A stretch of DNA of 64,000 bases from Pseudomonas sp. B21-015. Lineage in GTDB: Bacteria; Pseudomonadota; Gammaproteobacteria; Pseudomonadales; Pseudomonadaceae. The stretch lies in the NCBI RefSeq assembly GCF_024749285.1, contig NZ_CP087196.1:4898001-4962000 (forward strand), read 5' to 3'. Both the position numbers and the translations under genes were made by a program. Under the pieces are notes generated by a model. That model searched no databases. It had not been told where the DNA came from and saw nothing but the letters and a program-made list of their open reading frames with translations. This document shows positions 33,974 to 43,094 of the stretch, in pieces (within the stretch, counting starts at the first letter, position 1; every line of letters begins with the position of its first letter).

Positions 33974-35380
33974 TCACACGGGCAGAGCTTCCCGTTGAAG
34001 GCTTTTCAACACGTCCGCCAGGCGCTCCACATAGCCTCGCAATTCAGGCACTGCCGTGGCTTCCCAATCGCGTGCCTGAAGGAATGGTCCGACGTAATGC
34101 AGCCAGCGCGACGCAACTCCTTTGCAATCTATTAGCGCCCCAAGGTGGTCGACCTCAAGGCCGATACCAAGTACGTCAGATACCAACAGTCCATCGGCGC
34201 GTAGGGACGAGAGCAGTGGGTCCGCCAAATGGCGAAGATCGGGGGTCGTGCAATTAATCACGGCGGCAACATCGAGTCGCTCCTCGGTCTGGGCGCTACG
34301 GCGACGCAGACAAACGCCGACGCCATCGGCTTTAGGGGCGTAACCGACGACACGTGCGGCCAGCAGCGTGAGCCCGCCGCGCTCGATCTCTGCCTGCAGA
34401 CGTGCACCCGGTTGTGGTGCGCAACGGTGACGGTGGACATCCCAGTAAGGACGCACATGACGCAAGAAACGTTGGCGCTCATTTGTCGGCAGTGCGTGCC
34501 ACAGTTGCGCAGTCGCCGATCGCAGCCCGCCGATCACGTCCCGCCAGTCACCGCCGGCACGGGTGTGCTGCTCGAGCGAGTCACGCACTGCTCGCACATA
34601 GTGGCGCACGCTGCAATCGGTGAGCATGCGGTGAGGCAGTCGCTCGTCATAGGTGGGTTGCGCATTCAGTTCACGATGCGGCTGAGGGATCAGGCCGCGA
34701 CGAGAAATAGCCTGGATCGGCCCCCGATGGCCGCGATCACGCAGATCAAGCACCACATCCACCATTGTCAGTCCGCTGCCGATGAGCAGAACGGGGTCGT
34801 CAGCACCGATATTGCGTAATGCGCCTGGACGCCAAGGGTCATGCACATAGCGCGGTTCTTCGTAAAATGATCGTTGTTCGGGCGCTATCGATGGCTCTTG
34901 GCGGGCGTAGTAACCGATGCTCAAGACAATGCGGTCGGCATCGAAGCGCTCTCCGTTCTTCATCAAGAGGCGAGCTCCCTCGCCATCTTTACGAGGTACC
35001 ACCTGTACTACTTCACCGATGACGCTGTGCAGTTCACAGCCCGGCGGCGCCTTTTCGGCCGCATCATTGAGCAATGCCTCGAGGCAATCACCATAGAGAC
35101 GGCGCCCCACGAAAGACCCCGGTACAATACTGGGGTCGCAACGCCTGGCATATTCATGAAAGCTGTCCTCTTCACCTGCCAGCGCACTCATTCTGCCGGC
35201 CGGCACATTGAGCACATGCGCGGCGGTACGGGTGCCATAGGCAACACCCCGGGCCATCGTGCCTGACCTGTTGATCAAAAGAATTCTCAGCGGTGTGACC
35301 GGTGGGCGGCGCAGTAGATGTACCGCCAGCGTCGAACCGCAGAAACCGGCACCGATAATCGCAATGGTCTTGGTCTTCAT
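33974..35380 (-). CDS. FAD/NAD(P)-binding flavoprotein, YdhS-like
   Basis: The 468-residue protein has an N-terminal FAD-binding motif (IAIIGAGFCGSTLAVHL, about residues 6-22), the internal NAD(P)-binding stretch VLLIGSGLTMVDVVLDL, and AQLWHALPTNERQRF in the middle. This is the YdhS/NAD_binding_9 layout. Its substrate is unknown. It lies between the outer-membrane factor and the NRPS in the same operon, so a role in tailoring or redox control of the product is possible, but sulfazecin chemistry as I know it has no obvious need for it. Start at ATG 35380 (GGAAGCGGGA upstream). Confidence 0.75.
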   Translation of the reverse strand: MKTKTIAIIGAGFCGSTLAVHLLRRPPVTPLRILLINRSGTMARGVAYGTRTAAHVLNVPAGRMSALAGEEDSFHEYARRCDPSIVPGSFVGRRLYGDCLEALLNDAAEKAPPGCELHSVIGEVVQVVPRKDGEGARLLMKNGERFDADRIVLSIGYYARQEPSIAPEQRSFYEEPRYVHDPWRPGALRNIGADDPVLLIGSGLTMVDVVLDLRDRGHRGPIQAISRRGLIPQPHRELNAQPTYDERLPHRMLTDCSVRHYVRAVRDSLEQHTRAGGDWRDVIGGLRSATAQLWHALPTNERQRFLRHVRPYWDVHRHRCAPQPGARLQAEIERGGLTLLAARVVGYAPKADGVGVCLRRRSAQTEERLDVAAVINCTTPDLRHLADPLLSSLRADGLLVSDVLGIGLEVDHLGALIDCKGVASRWLHYVGPFLQARDWEATAVPELRGYVERLADVLKSLQREALPV

Positions 35381-35501
35381 TCCCGCTTCCAATTCGATGT
35401 AACGTTTTGTTTCATCAGACTATGAGTGGTGTTTACGCCGAGGCGACCGAATCACCATGCGACCTGTCGATGTGAGCACCCAGGCAGTAACCCGATTTGC
35501 G

Positions 35502-36989
35502 TCAATTGCGTTGCACAGTCGAACCGTCGTTCCATCCGCCACCCAGCGCCTTGGCGAGGAAAACCAGGGAGCCTGCCTGACGACCATTAATGCGTGCTCG
35601 CTGTCGCTCACTGTTGAGCAGCAGCTGCTGTGCGGTGATCACGTCGAGGTAGTCGACCAGTCCGTCGCGATAGCGATACGTCGACAAATTCACCAACTGC
35701 TGCGCATCGTCGACCGAGGCATTCACATCATTCAGCGCAGCGTCGAGCACCGCGAGATTGCTGACCGCGTCCTGGACTTCCTGAAAGGCTGTCAGCACGG
35801 TTGCGCGATAGCGCGCGTTCGCCGCGACATAGCCCGCCTGCGCATAGGCGACCCCCGCCGCATTACGCCCGCCATCGAACAGCGTCTGGCTAATCGAAGT
35901 CCCCAGTGACCAGATCATGCTGGGGGCGTTTGTCAGCGTCGCGAACCGGGTACTTTGCCAACCCACCTCAGGCGACAACGTAAGGCTTGGAAAGTAGGCC
36001 GCGCGGGCGACGCCGGTTCTGGCATTCGCCGCCGCCATTGCACGCTCTGCGGATGCAACGTCCGGACGACGCAGCAACAACTCGCTTGGCATACCAATCG
36101 GTAATACAGGCAACTTGAGCGGATCAACTTTTGGCGCAAGCGAAAATTGCGGTGCCGGTACGCCGATCATTGCGGCAATCGCATGTTCGTATTGTGATCG
36201 TCGCGTCAAAAGCAGTCGCGCTTGGGTACGGGTCGTATCGAGTTGTGCGCGCTGCTGCAACACACTCAGTTCAGAAACCTGTCCGAAACTGTTTTGCGCA
36301 CTAACGAAGTCAAGCGCCTTCTGCTGCCAGGCGATCGAACGCGTCAGTACATCACGCTCGGCATCAACCTCTCTGAGGGCGAAATAGGTAGCCGCAAGTT
36401 GCGCGGTGATCACCAATCGCGCATTCGATAGATCGTTGGCCTGCTGCTGCATATCGGCTTTCGCCGATTCGACCTCACGCCGTATGCGGCCGAACAGATC
36501 GAGTTCATAGCTGGCCGAAAAAGCCGCGATTACATTGTTCTGCACAGTTGATTTGTTAGGCGAATCGTAGTCGGTCAACGGCCGGTTCGCGGAAATCCGG
36601 CGACGGTCCAGTTCGGCCGACAATCCAATTTGCGGTAGTTGCTCGGACGAAACCGATGACAGCGTTGCGCGTGACTGGTCGTAATGCGCAACCGCTTCGC
36701 GCAACGTCTGGTTGTTCTCCAGCGCTGTTCGCTCCAGCGTGTCGAGTTCATCGATACCGAACACCGTCCACCAGTCCTCATTGAGCGGCTGAGGCGCGAC
36801 GGGATGCCAGTACGAGTATTCTGGATCGATCTTCCACGTCGTCGGTGTTTCGACCTCTGGCCGACGATAGTTCGGTCCAACGGTACAGGCGGTCAGCAAG
36901 CCCGATATCAGCGCGCAGCCCATCCCCAGCCAAACGCGAGTTCCATACCCGCACTTGAGTGTTCGATCAATCGTGTTGCTGCTAGTCAT
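35502..36989 (-). CDS. Outer-membrane factor lipoprotein (NodT/OprM family)
   Basis: The 495-residue protein has a lipobox LLTAC (Cys35) after a hydrophobic segment, then TVGPNYRRPEVETP, the usual start of NodT-type efflux outer-membrane lipoproteins. Repeated helical coiled-coil domains follow (for example LRRPDVASAERAMAAANART). It should form the trimeric outer-membrane exit of a tripartite pump. The RND adaptor and pump are on the divergent operon 9-13 kb away, so it may serve them, or the adjacent MFS transporter, or both. Confidence 0.85.
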   Translation of the reverse strand: MTSSNTIDRTLKCGYGTRVWLGMGCALISGLLTACTVGPNYRRPEVETPTTWKIDPEYSYWHPVAPQPLNEDWWTVFGIDELDTLERTALENNQTLREAVAHYDQSRATLSSVSSEQLPQIGLSAELDRRRISANRPLTDYDSPNKSTVQNNVIAAFSASYELDLFGRIRREVESAKADMQQQANDLSNARLVITAQLAATYFALREVDAERDVLTRSIAWQQKALDFVSAQNSFGQVSELSVLQQRAQLDTTRTQARLLLTRRSQYEHAIAAMIGVPAPQFSLAPKVDPLKLPVLPIGMPSELLLRRPDVASAERAMAAANARTGVARAAYFPSLTLSPEVGWQSTRFATLTNAPSMIWSLGTSISQTLFDGGRNAAGVAYAQAGYVAANARYRATVLTAFQEVQDAVSNLAVLDAALNDVNASVDDAQQLVNLSTYRYRDGLVDYLDVITAQQLLLNSERQRARINGRQAGSLVFLAKALGGGWNDGSTVQRN

Positions 36990-37079
36990 TCCACATATCC
37001 TTGTGCATCGGCCGCGACGATCCCGAAGGCAGGTCTCGTGTGGCTTCTTTTAGTCAGCGTGTTGCTATCTTTCAGGGGA

Positions 37080-38414
37080 CTAGCGCGCGATCTCCGGGCA
37101 CTGATCGTAAGGGACCGGGGATGGCAATGGCATGCGCAGTGCCAACAACATAGACACGAACATGAACAGCCCCGAAATGACGAATGTGGCGTTGATCGTT
37201 GTTGCCGTGGCCACCATGCCCCACACAAAACTGCCGATCGCCAGACCTCCGACGATGCAGGAGTGAAACAGTGACAGCGCACGACCTGCGACCCAGCTTG
37301 GCGACGCCGTCTGGATCGCCAGGTTGTAGGTCGACACGACAACAACCCAGCTCGCACCCGAGATGGCCAGCCCGAGCATGGCTACGGCCTTGCACGGACT
37401 CCATGCAGTCATCAGCGCCCCCAAGCCGAACGTCAACGTAAAGATTCGTAATACCAACTCCGGGTGGTGCCGCGCTCGCATCGCCGCACCGCCGAGCGCG
37501 CCGCAAGCTGCCCCTGCGCCGAACGCCCCCAGGAGGATGCCGTAGGTGCCGGCCTCGCCGCCGAACTGCCGTTTGGCGAACAGCGGAAGGAGCGCCCAGA
37601 CCGGGCTTCCGAGAAAGCCGAACAGACTGCTTCGTAACAACGCACTGCGAATACCGTGGGAGCCGAGGCAATACCGGATACCACCCATCAGGGACGCGAG
37701 TAGCCCTTGGCGAGGAGCGCGCGGAGCTTTCACATCGGCATCACGGCGACGCCAGCGTAACAACACGTAAATCAGTCCCGCGGACGACACGCCGCTTACG
37801 ATGAACGCTACATCGGGAGCCAACCGCGCGACGATCAATCCACCGACTGCCGGTCCGGCAGTGCGGGCAAAGTTCAGAGAAAAACTGTCGAGCGCAATGG
37901 CCGCAGAAAGCTCACTACGCGGCACTTGTTCCGCGACCGCCGACTGCCAGGCCGGCTGAAACATCGCTGCGCCGCAGCCGCTGACAAACGTGCAAACGAG
38001 CAGAGCCAACGGCGTGATCTGTCCTGTTGCACACAGAACAGCAAGCATTACCGCGACTGAACACACCAGTACTTGCGAGGCGAGCATCACCAGACGTCGA
38101 TCCCAAGCGTCCGCTGCGACTCCGGAAAGGAGCGCAAACAACGCAATCGGCAGGGTCGATGCGGTCTGCACAAGCGATACTTGTGCAGGCGTGGGTGCCA
38201 TTGAGGTCATCAACCAAAACGCGCCGACGTTCTGAATAGAGCCGCCGATATTGGCAAACAAGCTCGCCACCCATATCGTCGTAAATGCTCGGTATGCAAA
38301 GGGACCGCCCAATGTGCCAAACCACGAGCGGGGACGCAGGTGTAAGTCGAGACCATCGGCGGTCGCGTGGGTGTGCTTACCGTCGGCAAGGCTATTGCTG
38401 GCGCGTTCAGTCAT
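37080..38414 (-). CDS. MFS transporter (EntS-like, DHA3 type)
   Basis: The 444-residue protein has about 12 membrane segments and the DHA3 signature FRTIW-like start (FAYRAFTTIWVASLFANIGG) and AWQSAVAEQVPRSELSAAIA. EntS, a siderophore exporter, is a relative. Located between the A-T protein (62 bp upstream) and the outer-membrane factor (90 bp downstream), it is a candidate exporter of the product or an intermediate and a possible self-protection factor. Confidence 0.8.
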   Translation of the reverse strand: MTERASNSLADGKHTHATADGLDLHLRPRSWFGTLGGPFAYRAFTTIWVASLFANIGGSIQNVGAFWLMTSMAPTPAQVSLVQTASTLPIALFALLSGVAADAWDRRLVMLASQVLVCSVAVMLAVLCATGQITPLALLVCTFVSGCGAAMFQPAWQSAVAEQVPRSELSAAIALDSFSLNFARTAGPAVGGLIVARLAPDVAFIVSGVSSAGLIYVLLRWRRRDADVKAPRAPRQGLLASLMGGIRYCLGSHGIRSALLRSSLFGFLGSPVWALLPLFAKRQFGGEAGTYGILLGAFGAGAACGALGGAAMRARHHPELVLRIFTLTFGLGALMTAWSPCKAVAMLGLAISGASWVVVVSTYNLAIQTASPSWVAGRALSLFHSCIVGGLAIGSFVWGMVATATTINATFVISGLFMFVSMLLALRMPLPSPVPYDQCPEIAR

Positions 38415-38476
38415 GCGTCTGTCTCGATAGGTTCACTAGATGCATCAGATCTTTGAGGCCGCGATGGGCGCCGCGA

Positions 38477-40321
38477 CTACCGTGACGGTATCGACAAATG
38501 CACCGCCAGCGACTCGACGGTTGGATGACCGAACAGATCGCTCAGCCCCAGCTCCAACTCGAGACTGGCGTTGATTCGTGCAAGCAGGCGCACGCCTAGA
38601 AGTGAGTCGCCACCCAGTTCGAAAAAGTTTTCATCCGTACCGAGCGCGTCACGCCGCAGCACCGTCGACCAGAGGCCGACGAGCAACCTTTGCAGAGGTG
38701 TTTGAGGTCTCTTTGGCTCATACGCAGTATCTGTCACTGCCGCGATAGGTAGCGCGCTGCGGTTGACCTTTCCGTTTGGCAGTAAGGGGATCGCGCAGAG
38801 TTCAACGAACGTCTGCGGAATCATGTAAGACGGCAAGCTGCTGGCCAGGTAGACGCGAAAACGAGCAGTGACATCGGTACTGTCGGGCGCACGTAACACG
38901 ACATAAGCAATGATCGACTGCTGCTGCGTTGCAGGGTCGGTGTGCGGCAGAACGACTGCCTGAAGCACATTTTCGTGCATGCAGAGAGTGGCCTGGATTT
39001 CGCCGAGTTCAACGCGAAACCCACGAATTTTGATCTGATCATCGACTCGCGTCAGGTATTCGAGGTTACCAGCCGCGTTCCACTTCACCATATCGCCGGT
39101 CCGGTAACAGCGCTCGCCATTTGGGCCGGCCAGTTCACCGAACCGCTCGTGTGTCAGATCCTGACGCTCCCAATATCCAAGCGCGACATATTGGCTGATG
39201 ATTGCCAGCTCGCCTTCGGTGGCCGACGAATTACCGTCGGCGTCCAGCAGCACTACTTCGATTCCTGGCACCGGCCTACCCACCGGTAAACGGAGCAAAT
39301 TGCAGTCCTGTATCGGATCGGCAACGTACTGCAGAGCCGTGGTGCATTCGGTAGGGCCGAGACCGTTGAGTAGACTGCAATGCGCACCGGCATGGAGCAG
39401 TGTCAGGCTCAGATCCTGGCCTGTGGCCGTCTCACCTCCTAGCACGACCCAACGCAGGTCAACGGTGCGTTTGAAGGTTGGGAAAGCCGCACGTAACACG
39501 CTGGGCGTCGAATGCCAAACTGTGATCTGGCTGTCGGCCAGCCAGTCATTAACTCGCTCAAGGCCATCCTTGCGCACGTTCCAGATATACAGGGAGGCGC
39601 CGGTCAGCAACGTAGCGAAAATATCCATCACCGAAGCATCGAATCCGTAAAATGGCAGCAGCGTCATCCGGTCGTTCGCGGTCAGTTCGATGGCTGACGC
39701 GTAACACGCTGCGTGGTGCAACACGTTACGATCGTTCTGGAAGACACCTTTGGGCACCCCGGTCGTGCCTGACGTGTACAGGAGATAAGCAATCGAATCA
39801 CCGGACCTCGTATCGAGTGAGCCCCCCTCCACAGGCAGGCTCGCCTCTTCGATCACCATTGCTCCACTGCCGAGTTGCCCTCCTAATTCAGCCAGTTCGC
39901 AGCTGACAAAGACGGCGCGACATCGGCTCTCGCGCAAAATAGTCTGCAGGCGCGGCAGTGGATCGTCCGCAACCAGCGGAACGTAGAACTTACCGGCCCC
40001 TAACACGCCGAGAATCGCTGCGACCATCGGTGCGCCATGTGGAAACAGCAGCGCGACAGGTTCGTTGCCTTCACCGCACACACTCGTGATCAAACCGGCT
40101 ATGCGAGCCGCACGGTCCGAAAGTTCCCTGTACGTCCAGCACTCACTTTGGGTGACGACTGCGGTGGCGTTGCCATACAGGCGTGTCACTTCGTTGAATC
40201 GCTGTATCAACGAGTGGGAGTTTGCGATCGTTTCTGCGTTACGGGACATGAACCGCTGGCTGCTTACACGCGCTTGCGCCGTCGACGGGAGGTCTATTTC
40301 GACCATGACATTTTGATCCAT
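38477..40321 (-). CDS. sulI: Stand-alone A-T NRPS starter protein, SulI-like
   Basis: The 614-residue protein is one adenylation domain plus one carrier domain: LLYTSGTTGVPKG (A3), YGFDASVMDIF (A4), NGLGPTECTT (A5), YRTGDMVKW (A7), PNGKVNRSAL (A10) and LGGDSLLGV (carrier Ser). My alignment to the PheA specificity residues gives D-A-M-H-V-G-G-T-A, which resembles the D-A-W-H-F-G-G Glu codes of fengycin synthetases. In sulfazecin the starter is D-Glu joined through its gamma-carboxyl. There is no E domain, so the D-form would have to be supplied free. The start is uncertain: ATG 40321 is used, with GTG 40378 and ATG 40306 possible. Confidence 0.85.
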   Translation of the reverse strand: MDQNVMVEIDLPSTAQARVSSQRFMSRNAETIANSHSLIQRFNEVTRLYGNATAVVTQSECWTYRELSDRAARIAGLITSVCGEGNEPVALLFPHGAPMVAAILGVLGAGKFYVPLVADDPLPRLQTILRESRCRAVFVSCELAELGGQLGSGAMVIEEASLPVEGGSLDTRSGDSIAYLLYTSGTTGVPKGVFQNDRNVLHHAACYASAIELTANDRMTLLPFYGFDASVMDIFATLLTGASLYIWNVRKDGLERVNDWLADSQITVWHSTPSVLRAAFPTFKRTVDLRWVVLGGETATGQDLSLTLLHAGAHCSLLNGLGPTECTTALQYVADPIQDCNLLRLPVGRPVPGIEVVLLDADGNSSATEGELAIISQYVALGYWERQDLTHERFGELAGPNGERCYRTGDMVKWNAAGNLEYLTRVDDQIKIRGFRVELGEIQATLCMHENVLQAVVLPHTDPATQQQSIIAYVVLRAPDSTDVTARFRVYLASSLPSYMIPQTFVELCAIPLLPNGKVNRSALPIAAVTDTAYEPKRPQTPLQRLLVGLWSTVLRRDALGTDENFFELGGDSLLGVRLLARINASLELELGLSDLFGHPTVESLAVHLSIPSR

Positions 40322-40398
40322 TGGTGGTGGTCTCGAAATTTTTGAGGAGAAACGGACGTCGCGAGCATCGCGGCCCACACGTCATTGACCAGCTCGCG

Positions 40399-41058
40399 TT
40401 ATTCGGACGTTGCTGTGTCGAGACTGGTCTGGGGCGAAGACCTGAATGCGGAAGGCTCGTGCGGGGTGGGTCGTAGCACGCTATCGATGTAGTACCGACG
40501 CAGGATGTCTGTGGCTGTATCGATATCGGTGGTGGTTGTGTCGATACGTACTTGCGGATTGAGCGGCGCCTCGTACTGGGCGTGGATACCTGTGAACAAC
40601 TGGATTTTTCCGGCGCGGGCGCGCTGGTACAGACCTTTCGGATCCCGCTCTTCCGCGACTTCGAGTGGGGTGTCGATATGCACTTCGATGAAGCGTCGGT
40701 CGCCGATGATGGTTCTGGCCATGTCCCGGAACGACTTCATCGGCGAAATGCACGAGACGATCACGAGTAAGTGTGCATCCGCCATCAGTGCTGCGACCTC
40801 GGCAATTCGACGGATGTTTTCCGCGCGGTCTTGCTCCGAGAAACCAAGGTCCGAATTCAAGCGGCTACGCACGACATCACCATCGAGTGTCACGACCGGC
40901 CAATTTGCTGTGCGGCAAACGCTTTCGAAACTCGTCGCTATCGTGGTCTTTCCAGCGCCTGATACACCCGTCAGCCAAAAAACGGCCGACGACGGGCCAA
41001 ACGGAGAAGTATTGAGGGGGGAATGTGTTCCACAATCGATAGCTTTACGGTCATGCAT
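40399..41058 (-). CDS. cysC: Adenylylsulfate (APS) kinase
   Basis: The 219-residue protein has the P-loop GVSGAGKTT (31-39), LDGDVVRSRLNSDLGFSEQDR (starting about residue 58, the APS-binding motif) and GLYQRARAGKI-like residues near 145-155. It phosphorylates APS to PAPS, the sulfonate donor. Housekeeping Pseudomonas sulfate assimilation does not need a dedicated free copy beside an NRPS; here it would feed the sulfotransferase downstream in the operon. It is the first gene of the leftward operon, with AAGGAGAGG upstream of the ATG at 41058. Confidence 0.9.
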   Translation of the reverse strand: MHDRKAIDCGTHSPLNTSPFGPSSAVFWLTGVSGAGKTTIATSFESVCRTANWPVVTLDGDVVRSRLNSDLGFSEQDRAENIRRIAEVAALMADAHLLVIVSCISPMKSFRDMARTIIGDRRFIEVHIDTPLEVAEERDPKGLYQRARAGKIQLFTGIHAQYEAPLNPQVRIDTTTTDIDTATDILRRYYIDSVLRPTPHEPSAFRSSPQTSLDTATSE

Positions 41059-41290
41059 GACAATACCTCTCCTTGTTCTAATCACCGCTCATAGAGTTGG
41101 AACGGTGTTGCAATTCCTTTGCGTGTTTATTGCCTTTATCGGCCGTAGCTCAACACATTTTCGAACTTCCAATCGATCACGGACACACATTGATACTGAT
41201 TGTGGCATTGCAGAAGTAGCTGAACATTCTTAGGTTGTAAAGTTTTTCAAACCAAAACTAGTTAAATTTTTTGTCATCCGAAAAAAAATT

Positions 41291-41320
41291 TTGACAAACT
41301 GGATCCAATGCTGCTTTATA
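41291..41320 (+). promoter_or_regulatory. Sigma-70-like promoter for the rightward operon
   Basis: A consensus TTGACA (41291-41296) is separated by 18 bp from TTTATA (41315-41320) within an AT-rich stretch of the 468-bp divergent intergenic region (41059-41526). It faces the SbnI-SbnA-SbnB-RND operon. No equally good box was seen on the minus strand for cysC. Confidence 0.65.
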
Positions 41321-41384
41321 AAAAAAGCTGATACTTGCACCACTGTGGACAGGCCTGTTTTCTCTAAGGCATCAGGTGGTGATA

Positions 41385-41408
41385 CCTCCAGACTCAGGAG
41401 GGATTTTT
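41385..41408 (+). terminator. Hairpin plus T-run in the leader: terminator or attenuator
   Basis: CCTCC (41385-41389) pairs with GGAGG (41397-41401) around a 7-nt loop, and a TTTTT run follows at 41404-41408. It lies about 60 nt downstream of the predicted transcription start and about 120 nt before the first gene, so it could attenuate the operon. The GGAGG could also be mistaken for a ribosome site, but no start codon follows at suitable distance. Confidence 0.4.
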
Positions 41409-41526
41409 GCTAGCGCAGTTATGGATGTTCGCTTGGTTGTAAGGTGCAATCGGTGCATTCCACTGGCTCATACCAGGTGGTTGTCAGCAGTTTCACCGGA
41501 AAGTCCGCACATGGAAGAGGCGCGAA

Positions 41527-42027
41527 ATGCCCGAGGAAAGGCGTGAAATGAACGTACGGACAGCTGAGCCTCACTCCGAGGAAGCTCCTGAGTTAATGTT
41601 TTTACCACCCGAAATGCTGAAGCCTACGGAAGAGATTATTCCGAGTCATTTGCGTGAGCTAACCGCGCAGATGCTGTCATCTAGCCAGTGGCAAACCCCC
41701 ATTCTCGTCGAGCGCTCAACGCTGATCATCATGGATGGTCACCATCGCAGGGCCTTCGCCCTTGAGCAGAAATTCGCCCGCGTCCCCTGCATTCTTCTTT
41801 CATATTCCCACGTCCTGCTGGAGTCGCGCAGGAAGGACCTTCTGGTGACGCCTGCCGAGGTCATTTCGCGCGGGTTGAAAGGCAAGCTATATCCACCAAA
41901 ATCTACCCGACACACCCTGCAAACCGGCGGTGAACTGATAATCGAGTTTTCCTTTCAGGAACTGCTCGCCCCTTTTAAAAGTAGTGATCGCTTAATCCCT
42001 TCAAGTTGCAAGGTGATAAGCAGCTAA
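41527..42027 (+). CDS. SbnI-like ParB/sulfiredoxin-fold free serine kinase
   Basis: The 166-residue protein has the ParB-like signature of the SbnI/SerK group: PPEMLKPTEEI at about residues 27-37, QTPILVERSTLIIMDGHHRR at about 56-74, and AFALEQKFARVPCIL. SbnI in staphyloferrin B biosynthesis phosphorylates L-serine to O-phosphoserine, which SbnA then uses. It is the first gene of the operon containing SbnA- and SbnB-like enzymes, which fits that role. Two starts are possible: ATG 41527 and ATG 41548, each with a purine-rich region (GGAAGAGG and GAGGAAAGG) upstream. Confidence 0.75.
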   Translation: MPEERREMNVRTAEPHSEEAPELMFLPPEMLKPTEEIIPSHLRELTAQMLSSSQWQTPILVERSTLIIMDGHHRRAFALEQKFARVPCILLSYSHVLLESRRKDLLVTPAEVISRGLKGKLYPPKSTRHTLQTGGELIIEFSFQELLAPFKSSDRLIPSSCKVISS

Positions 42028-42104
42028 TAAATCTTATGCGACGCTGACTCTATTATCAGATCCTTGTTAGATCTTGCCTATTTGTGCCCGGGGTAAAACT
42101 AAAA

Positions 42105-43094
42105 ATGAAATTCGACTCCATCGATCAAATAATCAATGACAATATTTTCCTGTTACTGGATCAGTTTACACCGGGGAAAAAATTATATTTAAAGATGGAG
42201 GGATTCAATCCCGGGGGTTCCATCAAGATTAAAACTGCAATGGCGCTGATGAGAAACGCGGAAGAGCACAGCAACTTGCGGGAGAAGAAGAGATTCATAG
42301 AGTCGAGTTCAGGTAATCTTGGACTCTCATTGAGCATGATTGCCGCAGCCAGAGGCTATCGATTCACTTGCGTCGTCGACAGCAATACCAGCGCACAATG
42401 CGTCGGGATAATGAGGGCGCTGGGCGCCACAGTGGTGGTCATCGATTGCCGCGACGAACAAGGCGGTTATCTTGGCAATCGGCTCGCCTATATCCGAAAT
42501 GCACTTGATCTCGATCCTGAGCTCACCTGGCTCAACCAATATCAGAACCCGGCAAATCCCGCCGTCCATGTCGAGATGACCGCGCAAGCGATCTTCGATG
42601 AGTTCGACCATATTGATTATCTGTTTGTGGGTGCCGGCACCACGGGCACGCTCATGGGCTGCTCTGATTTTTTTCGCCGCCATTCTCCTCGCACGAAACT
42701 CATTGCAGTCGATTCGATAGGCTCAGTGACATTTGGCACACCCGGTCAACGCCGTTATTTGCCAGGCCTGGGAGCCAGCGTGATGCCGCATTTTTTCAAC
42801 CGCAGCAAACTGGACCGACTCATTCAGATACCCGAGGCTGAAACAGTAGCGGCCTGCCGAGACGCAGCGCTTCGCTACGGCAGCTTTTGCGGCGCGTCGA
42901 CCGGTACCGTGCTCGCGGCAGTCAAGCGCATGTCTGCCGAACTGCCTCGTGATGCGACCGTCGTCGCGATTTCTCCAGACCTCGGCAATTCCTATTTCGA
43001 CACAATCTATAGCGACGAATGGTGTGACAGTACATTTGGTCTCGCATGGCGCGAACTCTCGCATACGACTACGGATATCCCAGAGCATGCATAA
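42105..43094 (+). CDS. sbnA: SbnA-like PLP enzyme (N-(2-amino-2-carboxyethyl)-L-glutamate synthase)
   Basis: The 329-residue fold-type II PLP enzyme shows FNPGGSIKIKTA (PLP Lys41), ESSSGNLGLSLS (substrate loop), VGAGTTGTLMG (PLP phosphate loop) and CGASTGTVLAA. SbnA joins O-phosphoserine and L-glutamate to give ACEGA, the first step to L-2,3-diaminopropionate. The next gene is SbnB-like, overlapping by 8 bp, and an SbnI-like kinase precedes it, so SbnA rather than cysteine synthase is the better call. The ATG at 42105 is chosen over GTG 42084. Confidence 0.85.
   Translation: MKFDSIDQIINDNIFLLLDQFTPGKKLYLKMEGFNPGGSIKIKTAMALMRNAEEHSNLREKKRFIESSSGNLGLSLSMIAAARGYRFTCVVDSNTSAQCVGIMRALGATVVVIDCRDEQGGYLGNRLAYIRNALDLDPELTWLNQYQNPANPAVHVEMTAQAIFDEFDHIDYLFVGAGTTGTLMGCSDFFRRHSPRTKLIAVDSIGSVTFGTPGQRRYLPGLGASVMPHFFNRSKLDRLIQIPEAETVAACRDAALRYGSFCGASTGTVLAAVKRMSAELPRDATVVAISPDLGNSYFDTIYSDEWCDSTFGLAWRELSHTTTDIPEHA

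Noticed and set aside
42105..43094. Cysteine synthase (CysK/CysM)
   Set aside because: The fold is shared, but the gene overlaps an SbnB-like gene and follows an SbnI-like kinase, which points to ACEGA synthase.
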